From positions 124,001 to 188,000 of the forward strand of contig JAMCYM010000002.1 of assembly GCA_023473665.1 (NCBI GenBank): DNA of 64,000 bases, in the 5' to 3' direction. Shown piece after piece: positions 31,916 to 41,499 of the stretch (position 1 is its first letter; each line of letters opens with the position of its first letter). The position numbers and the translations under genes are program-made. The notes beneath the pieces are model-generated. The model was not told the DNA's origin. It searched no databases and was given only the letters and a program-made list of their open reading frames with translations. The stretch is from Candidatus Marsarchaeota archaeon (GTDB lineage Archaea > Micrarchaeota > Micrarchaeia > Micrarchaeales > Micrarchaeaceae).

Positions 31916-33699
31916 ACAACAACACTCACATTGTAAAGCTTACTTGTGCCTCCAGCATTTAATAGCATGGGCGCCGATGCCTTGCTTACCGAATATGCGT
32001 TCTGGAGCCCGGGCGGCATAGGACCCTGTTGCGTGTATTGCACGGAAATTGAGGTGCCTTCATTGCCATTGCCACTGTAATCGTTCGCATTGCCGTCAAG
32101 CGGCCACCACCCGATCAGCTTCGCATTGCTTACCGGAATCGCAGCAATGCCTTGCTGGTAGAGCTGCGATATCTGCGTGGCTGACAGCGAGCTGTTGTAT
32201 ATCTGTACGTCAGCTATCTCGCCTGTGAACAATGAGTTTGCAGTTCCAGGAGCCCCACGGGCGCCTATTCTGAGTGCAAGGCCTGTGTTGCCAACCCCCC
32301 CAGTTGCAGGATACGGTGTTGCCTTGGCTGTATTGAGGTACGCTATTACTGCGCTGCCATTGTATGTCAGCGCAACCTGACTCCATTTGTCTGCCGGCAC
32401 GTACAGCGATGGGCATATCCATGTCCATCTTGGAGATGTGGTGTTCAGCGCCCAGCACAGCTGGCCTGTTGATGAAAGCGCCCATTCGTAAGAGTTTTCC
32501 TTGTTGAATATGATGCAGCCTTGCGACCCACAGCCCGATAAGCTGCTTGGATTGAGCCAGGCGTAGAACGTCAGCTGCGTCCCTACGCTAAGATCAGGAG
32601 TGTTGTTGACTTGAACGTAGCTGCTCGCGCCGTTGAACTGCGCGATGTCCATTGCGGGCGCATATTCGTTGTTTATGAAAATCGCCGAATCGCTGGTGTT
32701 GTAGAGGTTCTTGAAGAGCATGTCAGCAACTGCTGACTGGTTGTTCAGGTAAAGCTCAGAAAGCGCATGCAGCATGCTCTCGTTCGAAGTAAAGTTGTAG
32801 CCCCACAGCTGGGTCGTTCCGGTCTGGACGAACGTGGTGTAAGTTGTTTGGCCGTTAACAGTGCCTGCATAATCGTTAGCATTGCCGTCAAGCGGCCACC
32901 ACCCGAGCAGATCGTAGCTGTTGAGCGGGCTGCCATCAATGCCCTCGGCATACAGTGCGTTGGCCGCGTTGGCTCCTAATGCATATCCATACACCTGTAC
33001 ATCAGCTATACCTCCAGAGATAGGGTTGCAGCCGCTGCTTGATGTAGGATTCGTGCCGCTTATTGTCGTGCCGTTGTACAATATGCTCCCTGTGGCAGCC
33101 ATAGGGCTGCCTATCCTTTTGCCATTAAGATAGACTATAAGGTAGGTACCATTGTATGCTCCTATAAGCTGCTGCCATTGATTTGGTATAAGATGTGCGC
33201 CAGGAGAATTTTGGAAGTTGCTGCCTCCTGTGTTCTTTATACCCCACAATTCGGTCGGTGGGCTGGCCCCCGCCTCTAGGTAGAAATAGTAGCTGTCGCC
33301 GCATCCCTTGCTCCCTGAAAGTGCGTTCTCCCAATAGTTTCCAGACGCTCCCCATAGGCTGTTATTGGTTGGGTATACCCAGAATGACACAGTTATATTG
33401 TTGGTGTACTGCGGGGTTGTGACGGCCTTTATGTAGCCAGCAGGAGCCTGCAGGAAGTTTGCGTAACCGAAAGGCACGGCCGGACTGTATCCTGCCTGCA
33501 CCTCGGTAATGCTACCTCCCTGCGCCACCTGCCCGAAAGTGGTGCGCAGCATGCTCTGGAGAAGTCCCTGCGCAAGCGTCGACGGCGCCTGAAAGCTCTG
33601 CGGTGCGCTGAACTGCATGTAAAGCAGTATAGATACAGCTGCAGTTGCCACTATAAGCGAAAAAATAGCATCGACCGTGAATATGAAACCTTTCATCAT
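31906..33699 (-). CDS. pilin-like surface protein with two LamG-like domains
   Basis: A 597-residue protein with an N-terminal MMKGFIFTVDAIFSLIVATA, a pilin/pseudopilin-like start. Two LamG domains follow, marked by NITVSFWVYP and QLTFYAWLNP strands and by GWWPLDGNANDYAG and GWWPLDGNANDYSG tails. CGDSYYFYLEAGAS and SGCGSQGCIIFNK supply cysteines. Its ATG overlaps the upstream stop by 4 bp (ATGA). It should be exported and displayed by the pilus machinery encoded by the convergent operon (inference). Confidence 0.75.
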   Translation of the reverse strand: MMKGFIFTVDAIFSLIVATAAVSILLYMQFSAPQSFQAPSTLAQGLLQSMLRTTFGQVAQGGSITEVQAGYSPAVPFGYANFLQAPAGYIKAVTTPQYTNNITVSFWVYPTNNSLWGASGNYWENALSGSKGCGDSYYFYLEAGASPPTELWGIKNTGGSNFQNSPGAHLIPNQWQQLIGAYNGTYLIVYLNGKRIGSPMAATGSILYNGTTISGTNPTSSSGCNPISGGIADVQVYGYALGANAANALYAEGIDGSPLNSYDLLGWWPLDGNANDYAGTVNGQTTYTTFVQTGTTQLWGYNFTSNESMLHALSELYLNNQSAVADMLFKNLYNTSDSAIFINNEYAPAMDIAQFNGASSYVQVNNTPDLSVGTQLTFYAWLNPSSLSGCGSQGCIIFNKENSYEWALSSTGQLCWALNTTSPRWTWICPSLYVPADKWSQVALTYNGSAVIAYLNTAKATPYPATGGVGNTGLALRIGARGAPGTANSLFTGEIADVQIYNSSLSATQISQLYQQGIAAIPVSNAKLIGWWPLDGNANDYSGNGNEGTSISVQYTQQGPMPPGLQNAYSVSKASAPMLLNAGGTSKLYNVSVVVWH

Positions 33700-34244
33700 C
33701 CAACACCAAATGGCTGGCTTGTCCAGATATCTACCTGCACCGCAACAGGCACGCCTCCCAGGAATGCATGCCCTGTGCTCGTGTATGTCGTTAGTGCACC
33801 ATTAGTTTCTGGATTTTCGCCTATTGTTATGTTGAGGCTGCCGCCCCTTATGGTTATGAAATATTCGTAGCCTACGCCAAGCACCTGCTTGCTCTGCTGA
33901 TAGCCTGCAGGGGTGCTTGCCATTGCTGCCAGCGCGTACACCTTGGCAGGAGAGAGCACCGTGGAGCCAGAGCTGTTAGCCAGGCCAACTCCTATTCCCT
34001 GCCAGGTGCTCTCGTTGCTCGTGTTGATCTCTGAGTTCCAGTAGCTCGGCGAGCCTGGCGTGAGCAGCGTGCTCGCAAGGCTCTGCTGCTCTATCTGCAT
34101 TATCGTTGCGCCGTTGCCGTAAGAAAGCGAAAGCTGGCTGTTCACGTCATACCACGTATAGGTAAGAAGGGTCAGCGCCACGCTGAATATGACTATAGCG
34201 AAGATGACGTCGAAGCTCCAGAACTGCGCTTTCATGTTCATCAT
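33696..34244 (-). CDS. small pilin-like protein of the LamG operon
   Basis: A 182-residue protein starting MMNMKAQFWSFDVIFAIVIFSVALTLL, a pilin-like hydrophobic N-helix, followed by a small extracellular domain with several sequons (NTSNEST, NSSGST, NITIGE) and no LamG module. It is the only normal-sized pilin-like protein of the set and may be the backbone subunit (inference). One base separates it from the upstream gene. Confidence 0.7.
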   Translation of the reverse strand: MMNMKAQFWSFDVIFAIVIFSVALTLLTYTWYDVNSQLSLSYGNGATIMQIEQQSLASTLLTPGSPSYWNSEINTSNESTWQGIGVGLANSSGSTVLSPAKVYALAAMASTPAGYQQSKQVLGVGYEYFITIRGGSLNITIGENPETNGALTTYTSTGHAFLGGVPVAVQVDIWTSQPFGVG

Positions 34245-34245
34245 A

Positions 34246-36954
34246 TCAGCTCAGCGATACGTTTACCTTTGCGTAGAGCGGCAATCCCTGCGCGTAGAGC
34301 TGCTGCACCTGCTGCTGTGTAAGCGATGTGTTGTAAACCTGTATACCCGCAATCTTTCCATTGAAATAATACGGCGTTCCACCGCAACTGGTGTCCGAGC
34401 ATTTACCAATATCGGCCGGATCAGAGGCGGGAAGAGTTGTAGATAGCGATAAACCAGTTGCAACTGTCTGTGGTACGCCATCTATGTATGCAGTCACAGT
34501 GCCTGAGGTATATGTGTAACCAACTAAATACCATTTTTTCGGTGCCAGCGTCGATGTAGTACAATAGTTCGGTCCGTAGTTCGAGAAGCACACGACTCCG
34601 CCACTTCCAAGATGGAGTGACGACCATTCATTACTTATGGTGCTTCCGTAGGAATATATTATTTCAAAGGTCGATGGAACTGAAGGGGTTTCTACCCATG
34701 CAAAAACAGATCTTGCTGAGTTTCCGGTAGGCAAGTTGGTATCTCCAGTAGATATATACCCAGAGTTGCTGAGGTTTGCGACCGGAATATCCTGTAGCGA
34801 TGAAGAGACGGTCTGCATATTGCTATACGTGACACTGGTCGCAGTGCCACCGTTTGCATATATTGAATAATCATTGGCATTGCCGTCAAGCGGCCACCAT
34901 CCCACAAGCCCGGTATTGCTGAGCGGCATGGCAGTGATGCCTGCTGAATATTGCTGCGCTATCTGCTGGGCCGTGAGCGATGTGTTGTAGACCTGCACGT
35001 TCGATATTATGCCGTTCCAGTCATCGAAGCCGGCCAGGTTGCCTATCCTGAACAGCTTTGATGGGATATAATAGATCAGCTGGGAATCGGGCACGCTGCC
35101 GCTGAGCTTGCCGTTTATGAATATGCTCGCATTGGTGCCATTGTAAGTGCCAACCACATAGTACCATTTGCCGAGCTGCAACGGAGTGCTGTTGGTGCGA
35201 ACGGCTACTGTGCTGTTGTACGTGCCGAACGTCATCTCCCCTATGGAGTTGCCAGTCATTGAAAGGTAGTACGAGCCATCGCTAGCTGTCGCCTGCACTC
35301 CAGCCACGAACATCCATGGCGTGTCAGAATTGGCCTCGACCCAAGCACCCACAGTAAGGTGCGTTGGCTTGAGCACGGGGCTGCTGCTCACGTTTATGTA
35401 GCTCCCTAGCGTACCAGTATAGGTCCCAGCGCCCTGGCCGTTGAACTCCGCTGCCTGGAATGCGGATGTGTTCGCAAACGGCGCCCAAGACGGGCTCACG
35501 AACGTGCCATTATTTCCATTGCCGCTCATGTCGTGTGCCACGCTGCCATAGCCTTCGTCAAGCGGCCACCATCCAACAAGATGCGACTGCAGGCTGTTCG
35601 CCGAGCTGAAGGCGTTGATTGTCACGTTGGCCATGCCTATGGGCGAGTTAGACGTCACGAACACGGTTGCATTTCCAGCAGGGTCGGTAACAGATGATAA
35701 ATCTGATGTGTTGCTCGTAACGCTAAGAGAGCCAAAGCTCGGAGCAGCCCCAATCAGAGTGTTTGTGCTATCTGCTGCGCTGCCCGTGCTGGCATGCACA
35801 TTCACCTGTGCCACGTTGCTGTAATTCACGTAATTTGGCACGCCATTATTTCCATTGCCGCTGTAGTCGTTCGCGTTGCCGTCAAGAGGCCACCACCCCA
35901 CCAGTCCTGCATTGCTTATCGGCGTTCCGGATATGCCCTCCTGGTAAAGCTGCGAAACCTGCGCCTGCGAGAGTGCGGTACTGTAAATTTGTACGTTAGC
36001 GATAGATCCGTTGAAATATCTATCCCACCTGCCTATCCCATTCATGTCAGGAAGCCCTATACACCCTATATAATTTGCGCCACCTGGATAATCGACTCCA
36101 TTTATATATCCTGTGGGGTGACCATTGCTCAGTACAAGTGCGGTAAATATCCATCTACCTTTAAAGGACTGAGACACACCCCATGAATTTCCCGTCGATG
36201 TGTTTCTTAGTTCAAATCTAAGTGAGCCATCGTTATACTCAATGTCATCCCAACCACCGCCGTAAAGGCCTACAACACCTCCTTCGGATCCTGACGATAC
36301 CATTCCAGAATCATACGACCACGCTGCTAGGGTTACATTACACATGACATTGTTTGAAAATGGAGAAGGGGGGATCACTACGCTGCTCTGCCCATTGAAC
36401 TGCGCCGCTTTCGTTTCAGCTATGACTTCTGTGCTGAGCTGCCTGGCGTATGTTGCAGGATTCGGTGGCTGTGCGTCTATGTAAACCACTCCATTTTCGT
36501 TTGCCACCTTGAGCAATCCTGTATATGCCGGCACGCTGTAAACCGTTATGCCGTTGTACGCGCTTGAGATGGTGCCGTTTATCAGCAGGTTTCTTGCAGA
36601 GCTGTACGCTATGGCTGTGATCAACGTCTTGCCCACAGTCTCGTTCGCTATCACTGCTCCGTCAGATGTTATGAACAGGTTGTATGGCTGGAGCGAGCTT
36701 GCCACAGGCATGCTCAGCGTGGCGTTGTAGCCGCTCCCTGCCACGAGCGCCTGGTCTATGTAGCTGGATATGTCCTGCGCCACGAGCTGCATCGATGCGT
36801 ATTGCTGCGCATTGAGCGTCGTGGATCTCTGCAAGGCGACGAGCCCGAACAGCACAAGGAACAATACAAGCACGAACGAGTATACTATTATGAACTCGAA
36901 GGCGATCTGGCCCTTGCTCCGTCGCCCCCTGGCCTGCCCCAGCATCAAATCCAT
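34246..36954 (-). CDS. class III signal pilin-like protein with three LamG-like domains
   Basis: A 902-residue protein. The N-terminus RRSKGQIAFEFIIVYSFVLV is a textbook archaeal class III signal (basic stretch, QIAFEF, hydrophobic helix), expected to be cut by an FlaK/EppA-type peptidase. About 150 residues of spacer lead into three LamG domains with AQFNGQSS, AEFNGQGA-type openings and GWWPLDGNANDYSG tails. First gene of the operon. A TATA element (CTTTATTATG, 36976-36985) lies about 26 bases upstream of the ATG. Confidence 0.8.
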   Translation of the reverse strand: MDLMLGQARGRRSKGQIAFEFIIVYSFVLVLFLVLFGLVALQRSTTLNAQQYASMQLVAQDISSYIDQALVAGSGYNATLSMPVASSLQPYNLFITSDGAVIANETVGKTLITAIAYSSARNLLINGTISSAYNGITVYSVPAYTGLLKVANENGVVYIDAQPPNPATYARQLSTEVIAETKAAQFNGQSSVVIPPSPFSNNVMCNVTLAAWSYDSGMVSSGSEGGVVGLYGGGWDDIEYNDGSLRFELRNTSTGNSWGVSQSFKGRWIFTALVLSNGHPTGYINGVDYPGGANYIGCIGLPDMNGIGRWDRYFNGSIANVQIYSTALSQAQVSQLYQEGISGTPISNAGLVGWWPLDGNANDYSGNGNNGVPNYVNYSNVAQVNVHASTGSAADSTNTLIGAAPSFGSLSVTSNTSDLSSVTDPAGNATVFVTSNSPIGMANVTINAFSSANSLQSHLVGWWPLDEGYGSVAHDMSGNGNNGTFVSPSWAPFANTSAFQAAEFNGQGAGTYTGTLGSYINVSSSPVLKPTHLTVGAWVEANSDTPWMFVAGVQATASDGSYYLSMTGNSIGEMTFGTYNSTVAVRTNSTPLQLGKWYYVVGTYNGTNASIFINGKLSGSVPDSQLIYYIPSKLFRIGNLAGFDDWNGIISNVQVYNTSLTAQQIAQQYSAGITAMPLSNTGLVGWWPLDGNANDYSIYANGGTATSVTYSNMQTVSSSLQDIPVANLSNSGYISTGDTNLPTGNSARSVFAWVETPSVPSTFEIIYSYGSTISNEWSSLHLGSGGVVCFSNYGPNYCTTSTLAPKKWYLVGYTYTSGTVTAYIDGVPQTVATGLSLSTTLPASDPADIGKCSDTSCGGTPYYFNGKIAGIQVYNTSLTQQQVQQLYAQGLPLYAKVNVSLS

Positions 36955-37141
36955 TGTTATTAGATGAAAAGCATAATAAAGTTGTCGGGCTGCGTCTAAC
37001 TAAGTATCTTATGCATCTCCCCATGTCAGAAAATATAGGTTTCCAATGCACGCCAGAGCAATCCACTCCTACCTTCTAAAGTTGGATAGATCGTCCAGCA
37101 TGTTTCAATAAAAATTGACATTTCCGAAATAAAATAGAAAA

Positions 37142-37151
37142 CTATTTATAT
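37142..37151 (+). promoter_or_regulatory. TATA box of the HTH-grpE-dnaK-dnaJ operon
   Basis: CTATTTATATG is centred about 27 bases before ATG 37175, so the first mRNA is leaderless. The preceding 40 bases are A-rich (a possible BRE and regulator site); I see no clear palindrome. Confidence 0.55.
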
Positions 37152-37174
37152 GTTATGCTTGCTAAATATCCCGT

Positions 37175-37618
37175 ATGGCCATAAGGATAGTCATAAGGTC
37201 TGTCGAGAAGCCGACCATCAAGAAGCCAGAGGACCTGATAGACTGGTTCTGCGAGGTCTTCGGCATAGGCACCGAGAGCGGTGCGGCCGACGCCGAGGAG
37301 CGCATATTCAAGGCGTTTGCATATGCGGCGTTCGAGAACAAAGGTTTATCAAGCTCGGACCCCAGCTTAAGGCAGGGCCTTGCAAGGAGCACAGTTATAT
37401 ACCATCTCAACAGGCTCATCAGCATGGGTCTGATAACGAAGCAGGGCCGCAAGTACCACCTGCGCGCCAACGAGATGTCGAAGGTGATAGAGGAGCTGGA
37501 GTATGACATCAACAGGGAGATGATGCGAATGCTCGATGCTGCGCACGAGTTCGACAGGCTGATGCTGCGCCAGCGCAGGACGCGCAGTCCACGGGCCAAG
37601 ATAAGCAAGGAGAGGTGA
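37175..37618 (+). CDS. winged-helix regulator at the head of the heat-shock operon
   Basis: A 147-residue protein with a winged helix in the middle: KAFAYAAFENKGLSS, then ARSTVIYHLNRLISMGLITKQ as recognition helix and wing start, then GRKYHLRANE. The C-terminus is helical and basic, probably a dimerisation region. It is followed 5 bp later by grpE, then dnaK and dnaJ, so it is a strong candidate for the heat-shock regulator of this operon (inference from position). Confidence 0.75.
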   Translation: MAIRIVIRSVEKPTIKKPEDLIDWFCEVFGIGTESGAADAEERIFKAFAYAAFENKGLSSSDPSLRQGLARSTVIYHLNRLISMGLITKQGRKYHLRANEMSKVIEELEYDINREMMRMLDAAHEFDRLMLRQRRTRSPRAKISKER

Positions 37619-37623
37619 TTGTA

Positions 37624-38190
37624 TTGGCAGATAAAAAAGATAATGATGCAAATGGAGCCAAGAACGGACAGGAAGGAGGGAAGCCAAATACCAAAGAGCC
37701 AACTGTGACCAAGCAGGAGTACGACGAGCTCAAGGAGCGCATGCTGCGCATCGCGGCAGAGTTCGACAACTACAAGAAGCGCACAAAGGCCGACATAGAC
37801 AATGCCAAGGGCATCGGCAAGGCAGAGGTAATAAAGGGCATACTGCCAGTTCTTGACGAGTTCGAGCTCGCCATGATGGCAGTAAGCAATGCGGAGCCCA
37901 CGCTTGCGAAGGGCGTTGAGATGGTGTTCTCCAATCTTGTTGAGGCGCTGGCAAGGGAAGGGCTCAAGGCCATAGAAACAGACGGCATGTACGACCCGTA
38001 CAAGCACGAGATCGTGCTGGCCATGGAGAGCGACAAGAAGCCAGGCACCATATTGCAGGTGACCAAGAAGGGCTACACGGTGAACGGCATAATGATACGG
38101 CCGGCTTCGGTCATAATCGCGGTCGGCAGCGAGGCCAAGGAAGGCATCGAAGAGAAAGATGATATTAACAAAAACAACAAGGGCGAATAA
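37624..38190 (+). CDS. grpE: nucleotide exchange factor GrpE
   Basis: Releases ADP from DnaK. The 188-residue protein has an acidic/polar N-terminus, the long helix [22 protein letters not shown] and the beta-wing domain [25 protein letters not shown] and [11 protein letters not shown] start at TTG 37624 because GAGGTGAT (37612-37619) is placed correctly before it; GTG 37615 is the alternative and overlaps the regulator stop. Archaeal DnaK systems derive from bacteria (known). Confidence 0.94.
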   Translation: MADKKDNDANGAKNGQEGGKPNTKEPTVTKQEYDELKERMLRIAAEFDNYKKRTKADIDNAKGIGKAEVIKGILPVLDEFELAMMAVSNAEPTLAKGVEMVFSNLVEALAREGLKAIETDGMYDPYKHEIVLAMESDKKPGTILQVTKKGYTVNGIMIRPASVIIAVGSEAKEGIEEKDDINKNNKGE

Positions 38191-38191
38191 A

Positions 38192-40054
38192 ATGAGCAAG
38201 ATAATTGGAGTGGATTTAGGCACATCTAATAGCGCAGCGGCAGTGCTTGAGGGCGGACGCCCGTCAATAATCCCGAGCGCGGAGGGAACGTCGCTCTACG
38301 GCAAGGCGTTTCCGAGCTACGTGGCATTCACGAAGGACGGCCAGCGCCTGATAGGCGAGCCGGCCAGGCGGCAGGCCGTGGCGAACCCTACCGGCACTGT
38401 AACTGCATTCAAGCGCAAGATGGGCACAGACTACGTGTACAGCATATACGGCAAGGACTACAAGCCGCAGGAACTGTCGGCAATGCTGCTGCAGAAGATC
38501 AAGAAAGATGCAGAGACATTCCTGGGTGAGGAGGTCAAGCAGGCGGTCATAACAGTGCCTGCTTACTTCAACGACAACCAGCGCCAGGCCACGAAAGATG
38601 CGGGCGCAATCGCGGGCCTAGAGGTCGTCAGGCTGGTCAACGAGCCTACCGCGGCATGCCTGGCGTACGGCCTCGACAAGTCCGACAAGGAGATGAAGAT
38701 ACTGGTGTACGACCTCGGCGGAGGCACGCTCGACGTCACCATCATGGAGTTCGGAAAGGGCGTGTTCGAGGTGAAGAGCACGAGCGGCGACACGCAACTA
38801 GGCGGCACTGACATGGATAATCTCATAGTAGAGTTTCTGGTGGGCGAGGTGAGCAAGCTTGGCGTTGACGTGAGGAAGGACCCGCAGGCCATGCAGAGGC
38901 TGCGCGAGGCAGGCGAGAAGGCGAAGATCGAGCTCTCAACGGTCATGTCAAGCGAGATAAACCTGCCGTTCATAGCGCAGAAATCAGGGCAGCCTGTGCA
39001 TTTCACTTATTCGCTCACAAGGGCGAAGCTCGAGAGCATAGTGCTGCCAATAGTAGAGCGCTCCGCCAAGCCGGTGATGCAGGCGCTCAAGGATGCGAAG
39101 ATGGAGCCCAACGGTCTGGACAAGACAATACTGATAGGCGGCCCGACGCGCATGCCGATAGTGCAGCGCTACATAGAGCAGCTGCTCGGCAAGAAGATAG
39201 AGCGCGGCGTAGACCCGATGGAAGCAGTGGCTCTCGGCGCTGCTGTACAGGCAGGGGTGCTGACAGGCGAGGTCAAGGACATACTGCTGCTTGACGTGAC
39301 GCCGCTCACCCTTGCGATCGAGACCCTTGGTGGCGTAGCCACGCCGATGATAGAGCGCAACACTACAATACCGATAAAGAAGACGCAGATATTCACCACA
39401 GCCGAAGACTTTCAGACCAGCGTGCCGATACACGTAACGCAGGGCGAGCGTACGCTCGCCAAGGACAACATAGACCTTGGCAGGTTCACACTGACAGATT
39501 TGCCGCCGGCGCGGAGGGGCACGCCGCAGATAGAGGTGACGTTCGACATAGACGCCAACGGCATACTCCACGTTACGGCCAAGGACAAGGGCACAGGCAA
39601 GAGCCAGAGCATGGACATAGTGGCGCCGCACAAGATGGACAAGAAGGACATAGAGGCCAAGATGGAGGACGCGAAGAAGTACGAAGAAGCAGACAAGAAG
39701 ATCCGCGAGCAGGTCGAGGCCAGAAACGACGCGGAGTCGCTCATATACACGGCAGAGCACACCCTTGACGAGTATAAGGACAAGGTGACCAAGGAAGACA
39801 AGGAACGCGTAGAGAAGGCGAAGGACGCGCTCGCTGCTGCTGCGAAGACCGACGACATAGAGGGCATAAGGTCGAAGATAGAGGAGCTGAAGCAGGTGCT
39901 GGGCGAGGTCGGCGGCAAGTTCTATAAGGGCCAGCCTGGCGAGGGCGCCGAGCAAGGCGCTCCCGGTCCTGGCTCGAGCCCAGACCCTGACGAAGGTGCG
40001 CCGGGGCCTGAGGACAGCAGCGCTACAGATGCCGATTTCAAGGTAGAGAAGTGA
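38192..40054 (+). CDS. dnaK: Hsp70 chaperone DnaK
   Basis: ATP-driven chaperone, 620 residues. [18 protein letters not shown] begins the ATPase domain; [17 protein letters not shown] and [14 protein letters not shown] are phosphate and adenosine motifs. The substrate-binding domain starts near [14 protein letters not shown]. The tail is Gly/Pro/Asp-rich and ends in VEK. AAGGGCGA precedes ATG 38192. A large open antisense frame here is a composition artefact. Confidence 0.98.
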   Translation: MSKIIGVDLGTSNSAAAVLEGGRPSIIPSAEGTSLYGKAFPSYVAFTKDGQRLIGEPARRQAVANPTGTVTAFKRKMGTDYVYSIYGKDYKPQELSAMLLQKIKKDAETFLGEEVKQAVITVPAYFNDNQRQATKDAGAIAGLEVVRLVNEPTAACLAYGLDKSDKEMKILVYDLGGGTLDVTIMEFGKGVFEVKSTSGDTQLGGTDMDNLIVEFLVGEVSKLGVDVRKDPQAMQRLREAGEKAKIELSTVMSSEINLPFIAQKSGQPVHFTYSLTRAKLESIVLPIVERSAKPVMQALKDAKMEPNGLDKTILIGGPTRMPIVQRYIEQLLGKKIERGVDPMEAVALGAAVQAGVLTGEVKDILLLDVTPLTLAIETLGGVATPMIERNTTIPIKKTQIFTTAEDFQTSVPIHVTQGERTLAKDNIDLGRFTLTDLPPARRGTPQIEVTFDIDANGILHVTAKDKGTGKSQSMDIVAPHKMDKKDIEAKMEDAKKYEEADKKIREQVEARNDAESLIYTAEHTLDEYKDKVTKEDKERVEKAKDALAAAAKTDDIEGIRSKIEELKQVLGEVGGKFYKGQPGEGAEQGAPGPGSSPDPDEGAPGPEDSSATDADFKVEK

Positions 40055-40065
40055 GGTAAGCCCGC

Positions 40066-41211
40066 ATGGCAAAAGACTACTACGACATACTGGGCGTAAA
40101 GAAGAGCGCCTCCGCTGACGAGATAAAGGGCGCCTACCGCGCTCTGGCCATGAAGTACCATCCGGACAAGAACAAGGACCCTGGCGCAGAAGAGAAGTTC
40201 AAGGAGGTTAATGAAGCCTATGCCGTGCTGAGCGATCCGGAAAAGCGCAGGCAGTACGACGCATATGGCCCTGATGTGTTCAACCAGCGCTTCACCGAAG
40301 AAGACATTTTCCGCGGCTTCGACTTCGACCAGGTCTTCAGGAGCATGGGCTTCAATGTCGGAAATATGTCAGGCTTCGGCAACATAGACGACATGTTCAG
40401 TAGCTTATTCGGTATGCAGACGCGCCAAGGCCGCGCGAATGACATGGGCACAGACATATTGGCGCGCGTGAGCGCGAGCCTGCGCGATGCTGCGCACGGC
40501 ACCACAAAGCGCGTCTCTGTAAGGCACATCAAGGTGTGCCCGAGATGCGCTGGCACAGGCGCAGAGCCCGGTTCCAGCATAGTGAGGTGCGACAGGTGCG
40601 GAGGCACCGGCCAGCTGAAGGCCACAAGGCGCACGCCCTTCGGGATGATGCAGACGATAAGCGCCTGCCCCAAGTGCGGGGGTGCGGGCCGGGTGCCTGA
40701 GAAGGTGTGCAGGACGTGCTCAGGAACAGGCCGCGTGCAGGGCGAGGACAAGATAGATGTCACCATACCGAGAGGCATAAGCTCGGGCCAGAGGCTGCGC
40801 GTCAAGGGCATGGGCGACTACGGCTCAGACCGGCATGGCAACCTCTACATTGACGTTATCGTAGAAGACGATCCGAACCTCGAACGCGTCGGCGATGACC
40901 TCCACGCGCAGGTTGACGTACCATTCTACATCGCTATGCTGGGCGGCGAGGTGGAGGTGCCGACGATAGACGGCAGCGAGCCTCTGCGCATAGAGCCCGG
41001 GGCACAGAACGGCGATAAGATACCAATGAGAGGCAGGGGCATGCCGCATTTCGAGCGTCAGGGCAGCGGAGACGAGATCGTTGAGGTAAGCATAAGCGTG
41101 CCAAGAAAGCTGACGAAGGAGCAGCGCGACCTCATGGAGAAGTTCGCCAACGAGCAACCGGACGATGGCCAGCAAGGCCGCGGCAAGAAGAGGAAGTTCG
41201 GCATGTTCTGA
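40066..41211 (+). CDS. dnaJ: type I (class A) DnaJ co-chaperone
   Basis: Delivers clients to DnaK and triggers its ATPase. The 381-residue protein has a J domain with HPD at 32-34, a Gly/Phe-rich region ([15 protein letters not shown]), four zinc-finger repeats ([32 protein letters not shown]) and the C-terminal beta domains. GAGGT before the ATG serves as ribosome site, and only 11 bp separate it from dnaK. A short T-rich stretch near 41220 may terminate the operon. Confidence 0.97.
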   Translation: MAKDYYDILGVKKSASADEIKGAYRALAMKYHPDKNKDPGAEEKFKEVNEAYAVLSDPEKRRQYDAYGPDVFNQRFTEEDIFRGFDFDQVFRSMGFNVGNMSGFGNIDDMFSSLFGMQTRQGRANDMGTDILARVSASLRDAAHGTTKRVSVRHIKVCPRCAGTGAEPGSSIVRCDRCGGTGQLKATRRTPFGMMQTISACPKCGGAGRVPEKVCRTCSGTGRVQGEDKIDVTIPRGISSGQRLRVKGMGDYGSDRHGNLYIDVIVEDDPNLERVGDDLHAQVDVPFYIAMLGGEVEVPTIDGSEPLRIEPGAQNGDKIPMRGRGMPHFERQGSGDEIVEVSISVPRKLTKEQRDLMEKFANEQPDDGQQGRGKKRKFGMF

Positions 41212-41267
41212 GAGCGCTTCTTTTTGATTGGCAATGCAAACGTTTAATAATATTATCATGATTACCG

Positions 41268-41453
41268 GTGGGCCGTGATGTGCTTGATGATCTAGTCAGG
41301 AAAGCAAGACTCATAGGTGCTCCTGGGAAGTACAACTACATTCTAGTATCAAAGGCAGGTTTCAATAAAGAATGCAGGGATGCTGCAGCGAGTTATAGCA
41401 CAGTACTGCTAGACCTGAATGACATCAAAGAGCTGTTCGATGCTGCCGGATGA
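41268..41453 (+). pseudogene. C-terminal fragment of an archaeal ATPase (DUF234-type)
   Basis: Only 61 codons. The sequence DVLDDLVRKARLIGAPGKYNYILVSKAGFNKECRD, broken here into recognisable pieces VLDDLVRKARLI and YILVSKAGF, resembles the nuclease-like C-terminal end of archaeal AAA ATPases (DUF234 family), which normally follow about 350 residues of ATPase and wHTH domain. None of that is present upstream. I read it as a gene remnant. A small independent protein cannot be excluded. Confidence 0.5.
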
Positions 41454-41499
41454 ATGCCGCTCTGAGTCACAGCCATGTAGAAAACTACTCTTATCATCT

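Larger units (their letters stand above)
29580..35910 (-). repeat. seven DNA-level copies of the LamG tail motif (GWWPLDGNANDYSG)
   Basis: The plus-strand sequence GTCAAGCGGCCACCA or close variants occurs near 29600, 30280, 32100, 32890, 34890, 35560 and 35885, each encoding GWWPL at a LamG boundary. An eighth, diverged copy near 28828 encodes DYWPL. The copies are far more similar to one another than the domain interiors are. Confidence 0.8.

Noticed and set aside
29580-35910. CRISPR-like array from the repeated GGCCACCA elements
   Set aside because: Spacing is hundreds of bases and every copy encodes the same in-frame LamG peptide; no cas genes are present.
37162-38223. Hydrophobic minus-strand frame opposite the heat-shock regulator and grpE
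   Set aside because: Leu/His/Tyr-rich shadow frame; the plus strand carries clear wHTH and GrpE sequences with ribosome sites.
38984-40072. Long open frame on the minus strand opposite dnaK
   Set aside because: It is the mirror of a GC-rich, strongly coding plus-strand gene; its protein is Leu/Arg/Val-rich without any domain.
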